Below, piece after piece: positions 15,831-24,476 of a DNA stretch of 64,000 nucleotides (within the stretch, counting starts at the first letter, position 1; each line of letters starts with the position of its first letter). The notes beneath the pieces are model-generated. The model was not told where the DNA came from. It made no database searches and saw only the letters and a list, made by a program, of their open reading frames with translations. This DNA comes from an uncultured Campylobacter sp. (GTDB taxonomy: Bacteria; Campylobacterota; Campylobacteria; Campylobacterales; Campylobacteraceae), in the NCBI RefSeq assembly GCF_947255105.1, contig NZ_CAMYFP010000005.1, positions 41,641 through 105,640 of the forward strand. The letters are read 5' to 3'. Position numbers and translations under genes: made by a program.

Positions 15831-17665
15831 TGAGTTATTATGAACTTATCATTATAGGGTTAGAGGTAAAAACTCTAACCTACCACTCAAATTTAAGGCT
15901 AGAAAAAAACGATATTGTTGAAGTTTTGGTTTTGGGACGAAAAAGAGAGGCTATAGTTGTAAAAAAGACGCAAAAGCCCCCCTTTGACACTATAGAAATT
16001 TTAGCAAAAAGCCCCTTTTTTTACACAGATTATCAGCTAAATTTAGCAAAATTTATCTCATATTATTATGTCTGTTCGCTAGGTATAGCTTATGGTCTTT
16101 TAGTTCCTACCAAAAAACTACCGCCAATTTTAAAAAAAGATGATATAAAAAAGCCAACTCTTAGCCCACTTCAACAAAGAGCAAAAGATTTTTGCAACAA
16201 AAACAGAGCTTCACTACTTTTTGGCGATACTGGAAGTGGCAAGAGCGAAGTCTATATCTCACTTATAGCCGATGTTTTAGAAAGTGGCTCTCAAGCGCTA
16301 TTTTTAATGCCCGAAATCTCCCTTACACCGCAAATGCAAAAAAGACTTAAAAACTACTTTGGAAAAAGAGTTGCCATTTGGCACTCAAAGATAACAAAAG
16401 CCAAAAAGAGCTCCATTTTAGAAGGGTTTGAAAGTGGTGAAATTTCTTTGATAGCTGGCGCTAGATCGGCTCTGTTTTTGCCATTTAGCAATATTAGTCT
16501 AATCATAGTCGATGAAGAGCATGACGATAGTTATAAATCCTCGCAAAATCCGCGTTATAACGCAAAAGACTTGGCACTTTTTATCTCTCAAAAGGCAGAC
16601 ATTCCCGCAGTTTTAGGCTCTGCAACTCCGCTACTTACCACCATTTACAAACAGCCAACATTTAGGATGAAAGGAACCTATTTTGAGAGTAAAAAGGAGT
16701 TTATCTATGATGAGTGCGAGCCAACTATCTCGCCACTTATAAAAAAAGAGCTTGAAATTTGTTTTAGCAAAGGTCATCAAGCCATAGTTTTTATCCCAAC
16801 AAGAGCAAATTTCAAATATCTCTATTGCAAAGAGTGCAAAACCATAGTAAAGTGCCCTTTTTGTAGTGTAGGTATGAGTCTTCATAGTGACAAAAATCTA
16901 CTAAAGTGCCACTATTGCGGTTACTCTTGCTACAAAGAGGTAAAATGCAGCAAATGTGGCAGCACCACTTTAGAGTCCAAAAAGATAGGCACAAACGAAG
17001 CTCTATCGATACTCCAAAGAGCGTTTCCTACAAAAAATATTGCTAAATTTGACAAAGATGCCATAACTACACAAAAAAAACTTGAAAAAACATTGAGAGA
17101 GTTTAACGATAAAAAGATAGATCTTCTTGTTGGAACGCAGATGTTAAGCAAAGGTCATGATTATCACAATGTAAAACTCGCCATAATAATTGGTCTAGAT
17201 GAACATCTTGGATATGCTGATTTTAGAGCTAGAGAAAAAGCTCTTTCAACTGCTATGCAGCTAGCTGGAAGAGCTGGAAGAGTTGGCGATGGAAAGGTTG
17301 TTATTCAGACTTTGCACAAAGAGTTTTTTAGCCTCTATATCCAAAATTATGACGCCTTTTTAAAAGATGAACTTCCATTTAGAGTGGGTCTTTATCCGCC
17401 ATTTAAAAGGCTACTTCGCATACTCATCTCAAACAAAAATGACAAAAAAGCCCAAGCTATACAAAATGAAGTTATAGAGAGGATTAAATTTCTAAAAGAT
17501 ATTGAGATAATTGGCTATGGAAAGGCCTTGATAGAGTATATTGCCTCCAAATTTAGATATGAGATACTTGTTAGATCAAACAGCTATCAAGAGCTTATAA
17601 AAGCGGCAAATTTGGCTAAAATGCCAGATGTGCAGATAGAAATGGATGCCATAAATTTCAGTTAG
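15830..17665 (+). CDS. priA: Primosomal protein N' (replication restart helicase)
   Basis: This 611-residue superfamily 2 helicase reloads the replisome at stalled forks. The Walker A loop is LFGDTGSGKSEVY near residue 133, the Walker B DEEHD follows, and motif VI is in AMQLAGRAGR. Between the helicase lobes is the zinc region with cysteine pairs (YCKECKTIVKCPFC and KCHYCGY, then KCSKCGS). The N-terminal DNA-binding domain is shorter than in E. coli, explaining the reduced length. ATG at 15830 overlaps the pseudopilin stop; a TTG one codon upstream is possible. ybeY follows after eight bases. Confidence 0.95.
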   Translation: MSYYELIIIGLEVKTLTYHSNLRLEKNDIVEVLVLGRKREAIVVKKTQKPPFDTIEILAKSPFFYTDYQLNLAKFISYYYVCSLGIAYGLLVPTKKLPPILKKDDIKKPTLSPLQQRAKDFCNKNRASLLFGDTGSGKSEVYISLIADVLESGSQALFLMPEISLTPQMQKRLKNYFGKRVAIWHSKITKAKKSSILEGFESGEISLIAGARSALFLPFSNISLIIVDEEHDDSYKSSQNPRYNAKDLALFISQKADIPAVLGSATPLLTTIYKQPTFRMKGTYFESKKEFIYDECEPTISPLIKKELEICFSKGHQAIVFIPTRANFKYLYCKECKTIVKCPFCSVGMSLHSDKNLLKCHYCGYSCYKEVKCSKCGSTTLESKKIGTNEALSILQRAFPTKNIAKFDKDAITTQKKLEKTLREFNDKKIDLLVGTQMLSKGHDYHNVKLAIIIGLDEHLGYADFRAREKALSTAMQLAGRAGRVGDGKVVIQTLHKEFFSLYIQNYDAFLKDELPFRVGLYPPFKRLLRILISNKNDKKAQAIQNEVIERIKFLKDIEIIGYGKALIEYIASKFRYEILVRSNSYQELIKAANLAKMPDVQIEMDAINFS

Positions 17666-17673
17666 GATGAGAG

Positions 17674-18087
17674 ATGATAATTTGCGATGAGAGCTATCCT
17701 GCAACTCTTGATGAGATTGTAGCGATACAGAATAAATTTATAGAGCTTATCTTTGTTGATAGCGCCAAAATGCGAGAGATAAACAAAGAGTCAAGAAACA
17801 TAGACAAAACTACAGATGTGCTTAGTTTTCCACTCATAGACACTCCAAACAACAAAATTGGTGGCTCTATTGTCATAAACTTGGAGCTTGCAAAAACTAT
17901 GTGTGATAAATTTAGCCATACGCTTGATGAGGAGATTGCGATACTCTTTTTGCACGGACTTTTGCACATCATGGGCTATGACCATGAAAAAGATAGTGGT
18001 GAAATGAGAGAGCTTGAAAAGAAGCTCTCAGTTAAATTTGGGATTAAAAATAGCCTAATATTTAGAGCTACTAAAACTTGTGAGTAA
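17674..18087 (+). CDS. ybeY: Endoribonuclease YbeY
   Basis: This 137-residue metalloprotein acts in 16S rRNA 3'-end maturation and 70S quality control. The zinc motif HGLLHIMGYDH is present at about residues 93-103 and the preceding TTDVLSFPL stretch is conserved in the family. Length is near normal. It is translated shortly after priA and converges with the minus-strand barrel gene, overlapping its end by 17 bases. Confidence 0.94.
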   Translation: MIICDESYPATLDEIVAIQNKFIELIFVDSAKMREINKESRNIDKTTDVLSFPLIDTPNNKIGGSIVINLELAKTMCDKFSHTLDEEIAILFLHGLLHIMGYDHEKDSGEMRELEKKLSVKFGIKNSLIFRATKTCE

Positions 18088-18658
18088 ATCCGCCATAAAA
18101 GCCTTTATTTTCTATCTTTGCGTCACTTAAGACAATATTGTCATACTTAAAGCCAAAATTTATTGCATTTAAGTTATCCAACTCAAACATACCGCCTAAG
18201 TTAAATCCATAAAGCAAAGCAATGCTGTTGTCTATTGACTTTTGACTAACTCTACCGCCTCCGCTCTCCTGGGCTTTTGCATCAACTACTGCAGCACCTA
18301 CAAAAGCACCCATTACAGCTCTTATATTATCTACCACAATAGGGGCAAAGTCATATCCTAAAGCGACTTTGTGAGCTCGCCATCTTGAGTATCTCTCTAC
18401 ACCCGCTTCAATAGTGCTTTTGCTAACTCGTGGTTGAAAAGCATAGCCAATATAGGCTCTATGAGCTTGTTGATGACCATAGATATTACCAACTTTTACG
18501 CCCAAATTCATAACAGTTTTAGAGTCGCTTTTAAAATTGTCAGGCTTAAATTGGCTATTTACTATAGCACCCTCAAATGTCGCATACATAGAGTCTGCAA
18601 AGACAGATGTGCCAAATAGTAGTGCTGCACAGACAACTTTAGAAATTAGTTTATACAT
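18071..18658 (-). CDS. Outer-membrane beta-barrel protein, opacity/OmpA-like fold
   Basis: This 195-residue protein has a signal peptide (SKVVCAALLFGTSVFA, cleavage after VFA) and alternating strands ending in a C-terminal Phe (GFYGGFTHKF), the outer-membrane assembly signal. It resembles small eight-stranded barrels of the Opa/OmpW type. It is a clear paralogue of the protein at 52532: both begin the mature part with a short strand, have NLGVKVG/NLGFKVG, and end GFYGGFTHKF/GFYLGYNYKF. It has its own extended -10 promoter. Function, for example adhesion or a small pore, is not determinable. Confidence 0.8.
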   Translation of the reverse strand: MYKLISKVVCAALLFGTSVFADSMYATFEGAIVNSQFKPDNFKSDSKTVMNLGVKVGNIYGHQQAHRAYIGYAFQPRVSKSTIEAGVERYSRWRAHKVALGYDFAPIVVDNIRAVMGAFVGAAVVDAKAQESGGGRVSQKSIDNSIALLYGFNLGGMFELDNLNAINFGFKYDNIVLSDAKIENKGFYGGFTHKF

Positions 18659-18686
18659 TAATTCTCCTTAAATTTATTGTCTCGTT

Positions 18687-18695
18687 ATTATAGCA
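18687..18695 (-). promoter_or_regulatory. Extended -10 promoter of the barrel protein gene
   Basis: On the minus strand TGCTATAAT is preceded by a T run and lies about 28 bases upstream of the start codon at 18658, followed by TAAGGAGAAT as ribosome binding site. It has the same core as the promoter at 15345. Confidence 0.7.
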
Positions 18696-18715
18696 AAAAC
18701 CAAAGAAAATCAGGC

Positions 18716-20503
18716 TTATTTTGTTTTCTCCTGCTTGATATATCCAAGCTCTAAAAGTTTTTTATAGATTGCCTTTATATATGGACTTGCAGCACTAGCT
18801 CCACCACCATGTTCTATTAGCACAGTGACTGCATATTTTGGATTGTCATATGGTCCATAGGTCGTAAGCCATGAGTGAGAGCGCTCATAATACTTCATAT
18901 CCTCCTCTTTCATACGCTCTTTTTCATTTTGAGGTATGCTTATTACTTGAGCTGTTCCAGTCTTGGCGGCTATTTTGATAGCACAATCACTCAAGGTGCG
19001 ATACGCTGTTCCTTTTGGGTGATTTGCCACTTCATACATCGCCTTTCTAATGCTTGGCAAAAGCTTTTTCTCGCTATCACTAAAAAGTCCCCTCTCTTCA
19101 TAGATAACATCTTTGTCATCTATGCTCTTTATAAAATGTGGCACCAACCCCTTTCCACTTGCAATCTCAGCTGTATGTTTTACCATCTGCATAGGAGTTA
19201 TTAGCATATTGCCCTGCCCAATAGAGCTAATAACAGTCTCGCCTGTAAACCAAGGCTGTCTAAATCTTGCCATTTTCCACTCTTTATCAGGAATTGTTCC
19301 AATAAACTCATTTGGAAGATCAACGCCTGTTTTGTTGCCAAAGCCATAGTTTCGCAAGGTCTGTGCGATAAAATCAATACCAACTATTAACCCACCCTCA
19401 TAAAAATAGACATCACAACTCTCTCTTATGGCATCTTTTAAGTTCATATCGCCATGTCCCCACGTCTTCCAACATCTAAAGTTTCTACCACCAAGCTTGA
19501 TATGCCCTTTGCAGGTAAAAATAGTATCTTCTCGAATAAGCCCACTATTTATAAAAGCCATTCCAACAGCCATTTTGATAGTAGAAGCTGGTGGATAAAG
19601 TCCATTTACTAACTTATTTGTAAAAGGATGGTCAAAGTCTTCGATGAGCTTTTTCCACTCACTCCACGATATGCCACTTACAAATGGATTTAAATCATAC
19701 TCTGGAAAGCTTCCGGCTGCTATAATAGCGCCCGTATTTACATCCATGATGATAGCAACTCCTGCACTATCTTTAAAAAGCTCTGTTAAAAACTCTTGAA
19801 GCTCAATATCTATATGAAGTGATATACTGCTGCTTTTTGGCTTTTTGTAATAAAGCTCTTCTACCGCCCTATTTAGCGCCGTTACCTTTATCTTACGCTC
19901 GCCTGGCTCTCCTTGCAAAATCTTGTTATGATAGCGTTCAACTCCACTTCGCCCTATAAAATCCACTATACGCACAGAGGGATCTTTTTCGATATCTTTT
20001 ATATTTACTCGCCCAACATAGCCAATAACGTGCGACGCAAGCTGACCATATGGATAGTATCTTTTGCTAGATGATATAAGTTTTAAGTTCTCTCTTAAGT
20101 TTAACTTTGAAAAATATGGCACAACCTCTTCATACTCCAAAAAGTTTATAACTTCGATAAACTCGTGATTGTAGGGAGAGTTTTGCTTCTGATACTCTTT
20201 TTGTATCTCTTGGCTGCTTATTTGTGGAAAGACAGAGTTTAAAACTCTTGCCTCCTCTTTTAATTCATCTTCTTTTAGATGAGGGGCCAAAAGTATGGCA
20301 AAACCTAGCTTATTTATCGCCATTGGTCTGTTGTTTCTATCTAAAATTTGCCCTCTAGTTGGTGCAATTAGCTCTGTTTTTATCACATTGCCCAAAGCTA
20401 TCTCTTCATAATATCTATTTGAAACAACCGCAAGATAATAGACTCTTGATAGAAGCACCACCCAGATAAGTAGCATAACTGCTATGATAAACTTAACTCT
20501 CAC
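18716..20503 (-). CDS. mrdA: Penicillin-binding protein 2
   Basis: This 595-residue transpeptidase crosslinks peptidoglycan during elongation, with RodA as glycosyltransferase partner. An N-terminal membrane anchor (FIIAVMLLIWVVLLSRVYYL) is followed by the dimerisation domain and the transpeptidase domain. The active-site motifs are PASTIKMAVG (SxxK), ESCDVYFYEGG (SxD where SxN is common) and AAKTGTAQV (KTG). The start overlaps the mreD-like gene by four bases. rodA lies elsewhere in this window at 31776, so the elongasome genes are split, as I remember in C. jejuni (Cj0652 and Cj1282). Confidence 0.95.
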   Translation of the reverse strand: MRVKFIIAVMLLIWVVLLSRVYYLAVVSNRYYEEIALGNVIKTELIAPTRGQILDRNNRPMAINKLGFAILLAPHLKEDELKEEARVLNSVFPQISSQEIQKEYQKQNSPYNHEFIEVINFLEYEEVVPYFSKLNLRENLKLISSSKRYYPYGQLASHVIGYVGRVNIKDIEKDPSVRIVDFIGRSGVERYHNKILQGEPGERKIKVTALNRAVEELYYKKPKSSSISLHIDIELQEFLTELFKDSAGVAIIMDVNTGAIIAAGSFPEYDLNPFVSGISWSEWKKLIEDFDHPFTNKLVNGLYPPASTIKMAVGMAFINSGLIREDTIFTCKGHIKLGGRNFRCWKTWGHGDMNLKDAIRESCDVYFYEGGLIVGIDFIAQTLRNYGFGNKTGVDLPNEFIGTIPDKEWKMARFRQPWFTGETVISSIGQGNMLITPMQMVKHTAEIASGKGLVPHFIKSIDDKDVIYEERGLFSDSEKKLLPSIRKAMYEVANHPKGTAYRTLSDCAIKIAAKTGTAQVISIPQNEKERMKEEDMKYYERSHSWLTTYGPYDNPKYAVTVLIEHGGGASAASPYIKAIYKKLLELGYIKQEKTK

Positions 20504-20991
20504 AACAAAGCCCTATCTTTAAAAAATATAAAAGCTATCAAAAACTCAACCACTATAAAGAGAAAATACTCATAACTCAAATGAAGAAAATGGCTGCTGT
20601 TTGCAAAGTAAAGTAGTGCATTGTTTATCAAAAAAGTTCCGATATATCCATAAAAAACAACTATAAAGATAAAAAGTGAGTTTATCTTGATATAGTGCTC
20701 CATCAGCGTAAAAATATAGATATAAAAGATAATGAAATTTATAAAGAGTGCAAATGGCTCAAAACCCTTTATTGTGCTTGCAAAAAGTAGATAAAAAAAG
20801 GCTACATACCAGCTAAATTTGAAGTTGCTAAATGTCCTACGGCTCTCATAAGTTAAAAAGACAAAAATAGTAAAAAAAAGTCCAATAAGCGGCGGAAGAA
20901 GCTGAGTTAGCGCTGCAATTTGAATGTAAATGATGAGTAAAAAAATTGCAAAAACTCTTTTTAAAGAGAGTAGATGAAGACTAGTTTGCAT
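20500..20991 (-). CDS. MreD-like integral membrane protein
   Basis: This 163-residue protein is almost entirely hydrophobic with about five membrane segments (VFAIFLLIIYIQIAALTQLL, LIGLFFTIFVFLTYESRR and others). Size, topology and its position directly before mrdA fit MreD, the rod-shape membrane protein of the elongasome, although I see no decisive motif and sequence conservation in this family is poor. It shares four bases with mrdA, indicating translational coupling. A 114-bp gap containing a small dyad separates it from engB. Confidence 0.65.
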   Translation of the reverse strand: MQTSLHLLSLKRVFAIFLLIIYIQIAALTQLLPPLIGLFFTIFVFLTYESRRTFSNFKFSWYVAFFYLLFASTIKGFEPFALFINFIIFYIYIFTLMEHYIKINSLFIFIVVFYGYIGTFLINNALLYFANSSHFLHLSYEYFLFIVVEFLIAFIFFKDRALL

Positions 20992-21105
20992 ATTTTATCT
21001 CTATTGAAATTTAAAAGTTGTCGCAACACCTTCTCACCAAAAAAGGTCAAATTTAAAGACTTGCTACTCTTTTTGCTCTTAAATTTGAGCAATATCTCTA
21101 TAAAT

Positions 21106-21717
21106 TTAGACACTTTCTAAAACTCCATCTATAATAACCTCTCTTAAATGGTCTAAATTTCGTGGCTTTAGAGTTGATGAAAAAAGTGCGTTTTTGTCGC
21201 TATTTAGAAGCTTTGCTCTGCTACTTTGGTTGATTTTGTCACACTTTGTATAGACTCTTAAGAGATTTTGAGTTGGCAGGAGAATTTTATTTATATAGCT
21301 ATCAACCTCTCTATCAATCTCTAGATCAAAGTGTCTAGCGTCGATTAGATGGATAAAAAGCTTGATATTTACTCTATTTTGCAAAAATTCATCAAGAGTT
21401 ATGCGCCACTCATCTTGAGTTTTTTTAGAAACTTTCGCATAGCCATAACCTGGAAGATCTACCATCATAAATCTACACTCTTTTTTCTCACTCAAACTCT
21501 CTTTTGTAGCTCTTACTTCAAAGAAGTTTATAAGTCTAGTTTTGCCTGGTGTTTGGCTACTTTTTGCCAAGTTTTTGTGACCTGTAATAGAGTTTATGAA
21601 GCTACTTTTGCCAACATTTGAGCGTCCCAAAAAAACAACTTCACTAAGTCCTGTTTGTGGAGAGCTTTGCAAAGAGGTAGCTGAGGTGATAAATTTAGCC
21701 TCATTTATAACTATCAT
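21106..21717 (-). CDS. engB: Ribosome biogenesis GTP-binding protein EngB/YsxC
   Basis: This 203-residue GTPase takes part in 50S subunit assembly. The G motifs are all visible: GRSNVGKSSFINS (G1, about residues 31-43), TPGKTR (G2), VDLPGYGYAKVSK (G3), TKCDKI (G4) and a C-terminal SSTLK in place of the usual SA motif (G5). Length is normal. Its ATG overlaps the stop of the LptA-like gene, so it is the last gene of the LPS-transport group on this strand. Confidence 0.96.
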   Translation of the reverse strand: MIVINEAKFITSATSLQSSPQTGLSEVVFLGRSNVGKSSFINSITGHKNLAKSSQTPGKTRLINFFEVRATKESLSEKKECRFMMVDLPGYGYAKVSKKTQDEWRITLDEFLQNRVNIKLFIHLIDARHFDLEIDREVDSYINKILLPTQNLLRVYTKCDKINQSSRAKLLNSDKNALFSSTLKPRNLDHLREVIIDGVLESV

Positions 21718-22196
21718 TTGCGTGGCTCCTTAAACTTAAAGATGAGTTTGGCTGGCTCTTTGCTTTTGGCATTGCCATCTACTTTGTAGGTTGCATCTGT
21801 TTGGTTGATAGTTATTTGCTCTCCATAGACATCTCTACTATCGCTTAGGTCTTTAAGATAGGCATTTTGTTTTAAAATATAGAGATTTTTTACAACATCA
21901 TAAACTAGCTCATCAGCGCTACCCTTATAGCTTTTTTCTTTGATGAGTACTTTAAATTTCGCACTCCCAGTGGCTATAAATTTGGTTGGATTTTTCTCTT
22001 TGTCAAAGTAAATTTCTAATTTATTTGAGGTAAGGCTATCAAATTTGCCCTTTTGAACCTTAACATTGCCACTAAGTAGCGCCATTTGGCTCTTTTCATC
22101 GGCAAAAAACGAATCAGCGCTCACAACAACTTCAACCTCATTTGCTAGCAATGCAAGTGGCAACAATAAACATATCACTCTTTTAAAAGATACCAA
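21714..22196 (-). CDS. lptA: LptA-like periplasmic LPS transport protein
   Basis: This 160-residue exported protein has a signal peptide (VICLLLPLALLANE) and a single OstA/LptA domain, with the typical sequence SDKSQMALLSGNVKVQKG-like pattern here as EKSQMALLSGNVKVQKG and later KSYKGSADELVYD and YKVDGNAKS. LptA bridges the periplasm in LPS export from LptC to LptD. It overlaps the LptC-like gene by 22 bases and is followed by engB. The symbol is by family and context; sequence identity in LptA is low in general. Confidence 0.8.
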   Translation of the reverse strand: MVSFKRVICLLLPLALLANEVEVVVSADSFFADEKSQMALLSGNVKVQKGKFDSLTSNKLEIYFDKEKNPTKFIATGSAKFKVLIKEKSYKGSADELVYDVVKNLYILKQNAYLKDLSDSRDVYGEQITINQTDATYKVDGNAKSKEPAKLIFKFKEPRK

Positions 22197-22693
22197 CTCT
22201 TAATCCCTTTTGAATATATTTTTTTATCATCGGTTTCATACTTTATAGAGTCGCCAACCACCCTATTTTTACCCTGTTTCATGAGATATGAGACTGGAGA
22301 GCTTATCTCTTTTTTAGTTAGGTCATAAACTATCTGCTCTGAAGCAAAGGTGAGATTGTCGCTATTTTTATACAAAGCATCACCATAAAAGGTCAATATA
22401 TCATTTGCAAAAGTAGCTTTTTTAGAACTTAAGCTGTGATTTATATCATCTAGCCTAACGATATAAACATCACTAAGCTCATCTTTGTCTTTATATCTTA
22501 TGGCGCTTTTTGCCTCGATATAGCCAAAAACTGAGTTTTCATCTAGCTCAAAGTCCTTAAAATCATCAATCTGTATCAAAGCAACTTCTGGCTCTTTTAC
22601 AAAAAAATCACCCTCATATGGAGTTTGAAATACTAAATAGATCATAGAGATGGTAAAAAGTATGACAAAAAAGTTAAAAACCTTTAAAACCAC
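22175..22693 (-). CDS. lptC: LptC-like inner-membrane LPS transport protein
   Basis: This 172-residue protein has one N-terminal membrane helix (VFNFFVILFTISMIYLVFQ) and a periplasmic beta-jellyroll-like domain with repeated strands such as YKDKDELSDVYIVRL and FYGDALYKNSDNLTFASE. LptC anchors the LptA bridge to the LptBFG transporter. The order kdsC, lptC, lptA is common in proteobacteria and gives most of the confidence. It shares ten bases with kdsC. Confidence 0.78.
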   Translation of the reverse strand: MVLKVFNFFVILFTISMIYLVFQTPYEGDFFVKEPEVALIQIDDFKDFELDENSVFGYIEAKSAIRYKDKDELSDVYIVRLDDINHSLSSKKATFANDILTFYGDALYKNSDNLTFASEQIVYDLTKKEISSPVSYLMKQGKNRVVGDSIKYETDDKKIYSKGIKSWYLLKE

Positions 22694-23172
22694 CTCTTAA
22701 GCCACTCCTGCTCTTGTCCATTTTCCCTTATCAAGATCTCTATCATCTCTCTTACAGCGCCCTTGCCGCCACACTTTTGCAAAACTACATCAACATTTAG
22801 ATCGCTCATCGCATCATTTGGCTTAAAGCTTTTAGCAACAGCGCCAAGCAGTTTTGCGTCATTATAATCATCGCCAATAGCCGCTGCTTTGCTAAAGTCA
22901 AGTCCCTCTTCTTGCAAAATCTCTTTTGCCACCTTAAGTTTATCTTTGACACCTTGATAGACTCTCTTTATACCTAGCTCTTTTGCTCTGTTTTCTACTA
23001 TTTTGGAACTTTTTCCTGTAATGATAGCTACTTTTTTACCTAAACTAAGCCAACCAACTATACCAAAGCCATCTTTTACATCAAATCTTTTTGCCTCATC
23101 GCTCAAATTTGTATGCCAAAGTCCGCCATCACTCAAGCAGCCATCAACATCTAAAAAAATTATCTCTATCAC
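22684..23172 (-). CDS. kdsC: 3-deoxy-D-manno-octulosonate 8-phosphate phosphatase
   Basis: This 162-residue HAD-type phosphatase makes free KDO for the LPS inner core. The nucleophile motif is LDVDGCLSDGG at residues 6-16, motif II is AIITGKSSKIVENRA, and motif III with its metal-binding Asp pair is AAIGDDYNDAKLL. It lacks a cap domain, as expected of the tetrameric C0 subfamily. It overlaps hisB by four bases and leads into lptC and lptA. Confidence 0.92.
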   Translation of the reverse strand: MIEIIFLDVDGCLSDGGLWHTNLSDEAKRFDVKDGFGIVGWLSLGKKVAIITGKSSKIVENRAKELGIKRVYQGVKDKLKVAKEILQEEGLDFSKAAAIGDDYNDAKLLGAVAKSFKPNDAMSDLNVDVVLQKCGGKGAVREMIEILIRENGQEQEWLKRWF

Positions 23173-23741
23173 AAAAGTCCCTTTGTACTTGGCAAGCCAA
23201 CTCTTTTGTTTTTAGCTAAGGCTCTTCTAAGAGCAAGTGCTAGCGCCTTAAAGGTAGCTTCTATGATGTGATGAGAATTTTTGCCATCAATCAAATTTAG
23301 ATGTAGAGTAATCCTTGCGTTAAATGCAAAAGCTCTAAAAAACTCCTCTACCAACTCTATATCAAACTCGCCAACTTTGCCCTCTGAAATGCTTTTATAG
23401 ACTAAAAAAGGTCTATTGGAAAGATCAAGTGCACAACTTATAGCAGCCTCGTCCATAACAGCGATAGCATCGCCATATCTCTCAACGCCCTCTATGGGAT
23501 AGATTGCTCTATTTAATGCCTGACCCAAAACTATCCCAACATCTTCTACAGTGTGATGTGCATCAATATGCAAATCCCCAACCGCCTTTATCTCCATATC
23601 GATAAGCGAGTGCTTTGATAGTGCTTCTAACATATGGTCAAAAAAGCCAACTCCTGTAGAGATATTGGAAGCTCCAGTGCCATTTATATCAACTCCAACA
23701 CTAATATTGGTCTCTTTTGTTACTCTTTTTTCTACTATCAT
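23169..23741 (-). CDS. hisB: Imidazoleglycerol-phosphate dehydratase
   Basis: This 190-residue monofunctional enzyme catalyses step six of histidine biosynthesis. The manganese-binding motifs are GVGFFDHMLEALSKH and IDAHHTVEDVGIVLG, repeated later as the second half-site around SHHIIEATFKALALALRRA. No phosphatase domain is fused, unlike in E. coli. It is placed between rlpA and kdsC with four-base overlaps and no other his gene in the window, an arrangement different from the his operon that I recall in C. jejuni. Confidence 0.95.
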   Translation of the reverse strand: MIVEKRVTKETNISVGVDINGTGASNISTGVGFFDHMLEALSKHSLIDMEIKAVGDLHIDAHHTVEDVGIVLGQALNRAIYPIEGVERYGDAIAVMDEAAISCALDLSNRPFLVYKSISEGKVGEFDIELVEEFFRAFAFNARITLHLNLIDGKNSHHIIEATFKALALALRRALAKNKRVGLPSTKGLL

Positions 23742-23744
23742 CTC

Positions 23745-24476
23745 TTACTCCCTTACGATAAATGCACCCTCAAAATGCTCCGCCTTTTTAAAGTCATTGG
23801 CCTCGCTCTCACTTCTAAAGCCTCTTAAAAATACTCTAAAAATCGGCATCTCGTCTATATCAAATCTTTTTATCTCAGCTCTATATCCATCAAAACCATC
23901 ATAGCGCTCTTTGAAATTTAGCGCACCGCTATAGTTTCTAAATGCACCAATTTGGACTAAAAATACTCCACCACTATAGACAAGTGGCTTTGAGTCACTC
24001 TTAGACTCCATCACCTTGCCACTAAATCCAACCACCTCTATCTCAACAGGTGCAGTTCCTGCGGCGATGAGATCTATCCCTTTAGCTGCTGTTTTTGAAA
24101 GATCGATAATCCTACCGCTAACAAATGGACCTCTATCATTTATCCTTACTACAACTGTTTTGTTGTTGTTTAAATTTCTAACCTTTACCATGGTATTCAT
24201 AGGATAAGTTTTATGTGCTGCACTCAATCCATGCATATCATAAACTTCGCCATTTGAGGTCTTTCTACCATGAAATTTATCTCCATACCAACTTGCTAAA
24301 CCCCTCTGTCTTTGTCCAACACTAACTCTTTCTGGATAGTATTTTTTGCCATGCACCACATATGGTCGCATAGTAACTTCGCTACTATAGACAGTATTTG
24401 TCTCTGGCCCTTTTGATGAGCAACCTGCTAAAAAGAATAGCAACAGAGCCAAAGGTATGGTTCTAAGGTATAACAA
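23745..24476 (-). CDS. rlpA: RlpA family septal/rare lipoprotein with SPOR domain
   Basis: This 243-residue lipoprotein has a lipobox (LLFFLAGCSS) and a double-psi beta-barrel domain with the signature ASWYGDKFHGRKTSNGE near residue 60 and RINDRGPFVSGRIIDLSK near residue 115. The C-terminal 75 residues, from FLVQIGAFRNYSGA, form a SPOR domain that binds denuded septal glycan. RlpA in some bacteria is a lytic transglycosylase acting on glycan without stem peptides. It overlaps the MltD-like gene by 14 bases. Confidence 0.92.
   Translation of the reverse strand: MLYLRTIPLALLLFFLAGCSSKGPETNTVYSSEVTMRPYVVHGKKYYPERVSVGQRQRGLASWYGDKFHGRKTSNGEVYDMHGLSAAHKTYPMNTMVKVRNLNNNKTVVVRINDRGPFVSGRIIDLSKTAAKGIDLIAAGTAPVEIEVVGFSGKVMESKSDSKPLVYSGGVFLVQIGAFRNYSGALNFKERYDGFDGYRAEIKRFDIDEMPIFRVFLRGFRSESEANDFKKAEHFEGAFIVRE

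Noticed and set aside
21073..21092. Small inverted repeat TTGCTC/GAGCAA between the mreD-like gene and engB
   Set aside because: Only six base pairs and no T run on either strand; not a convincing terminator or operator.
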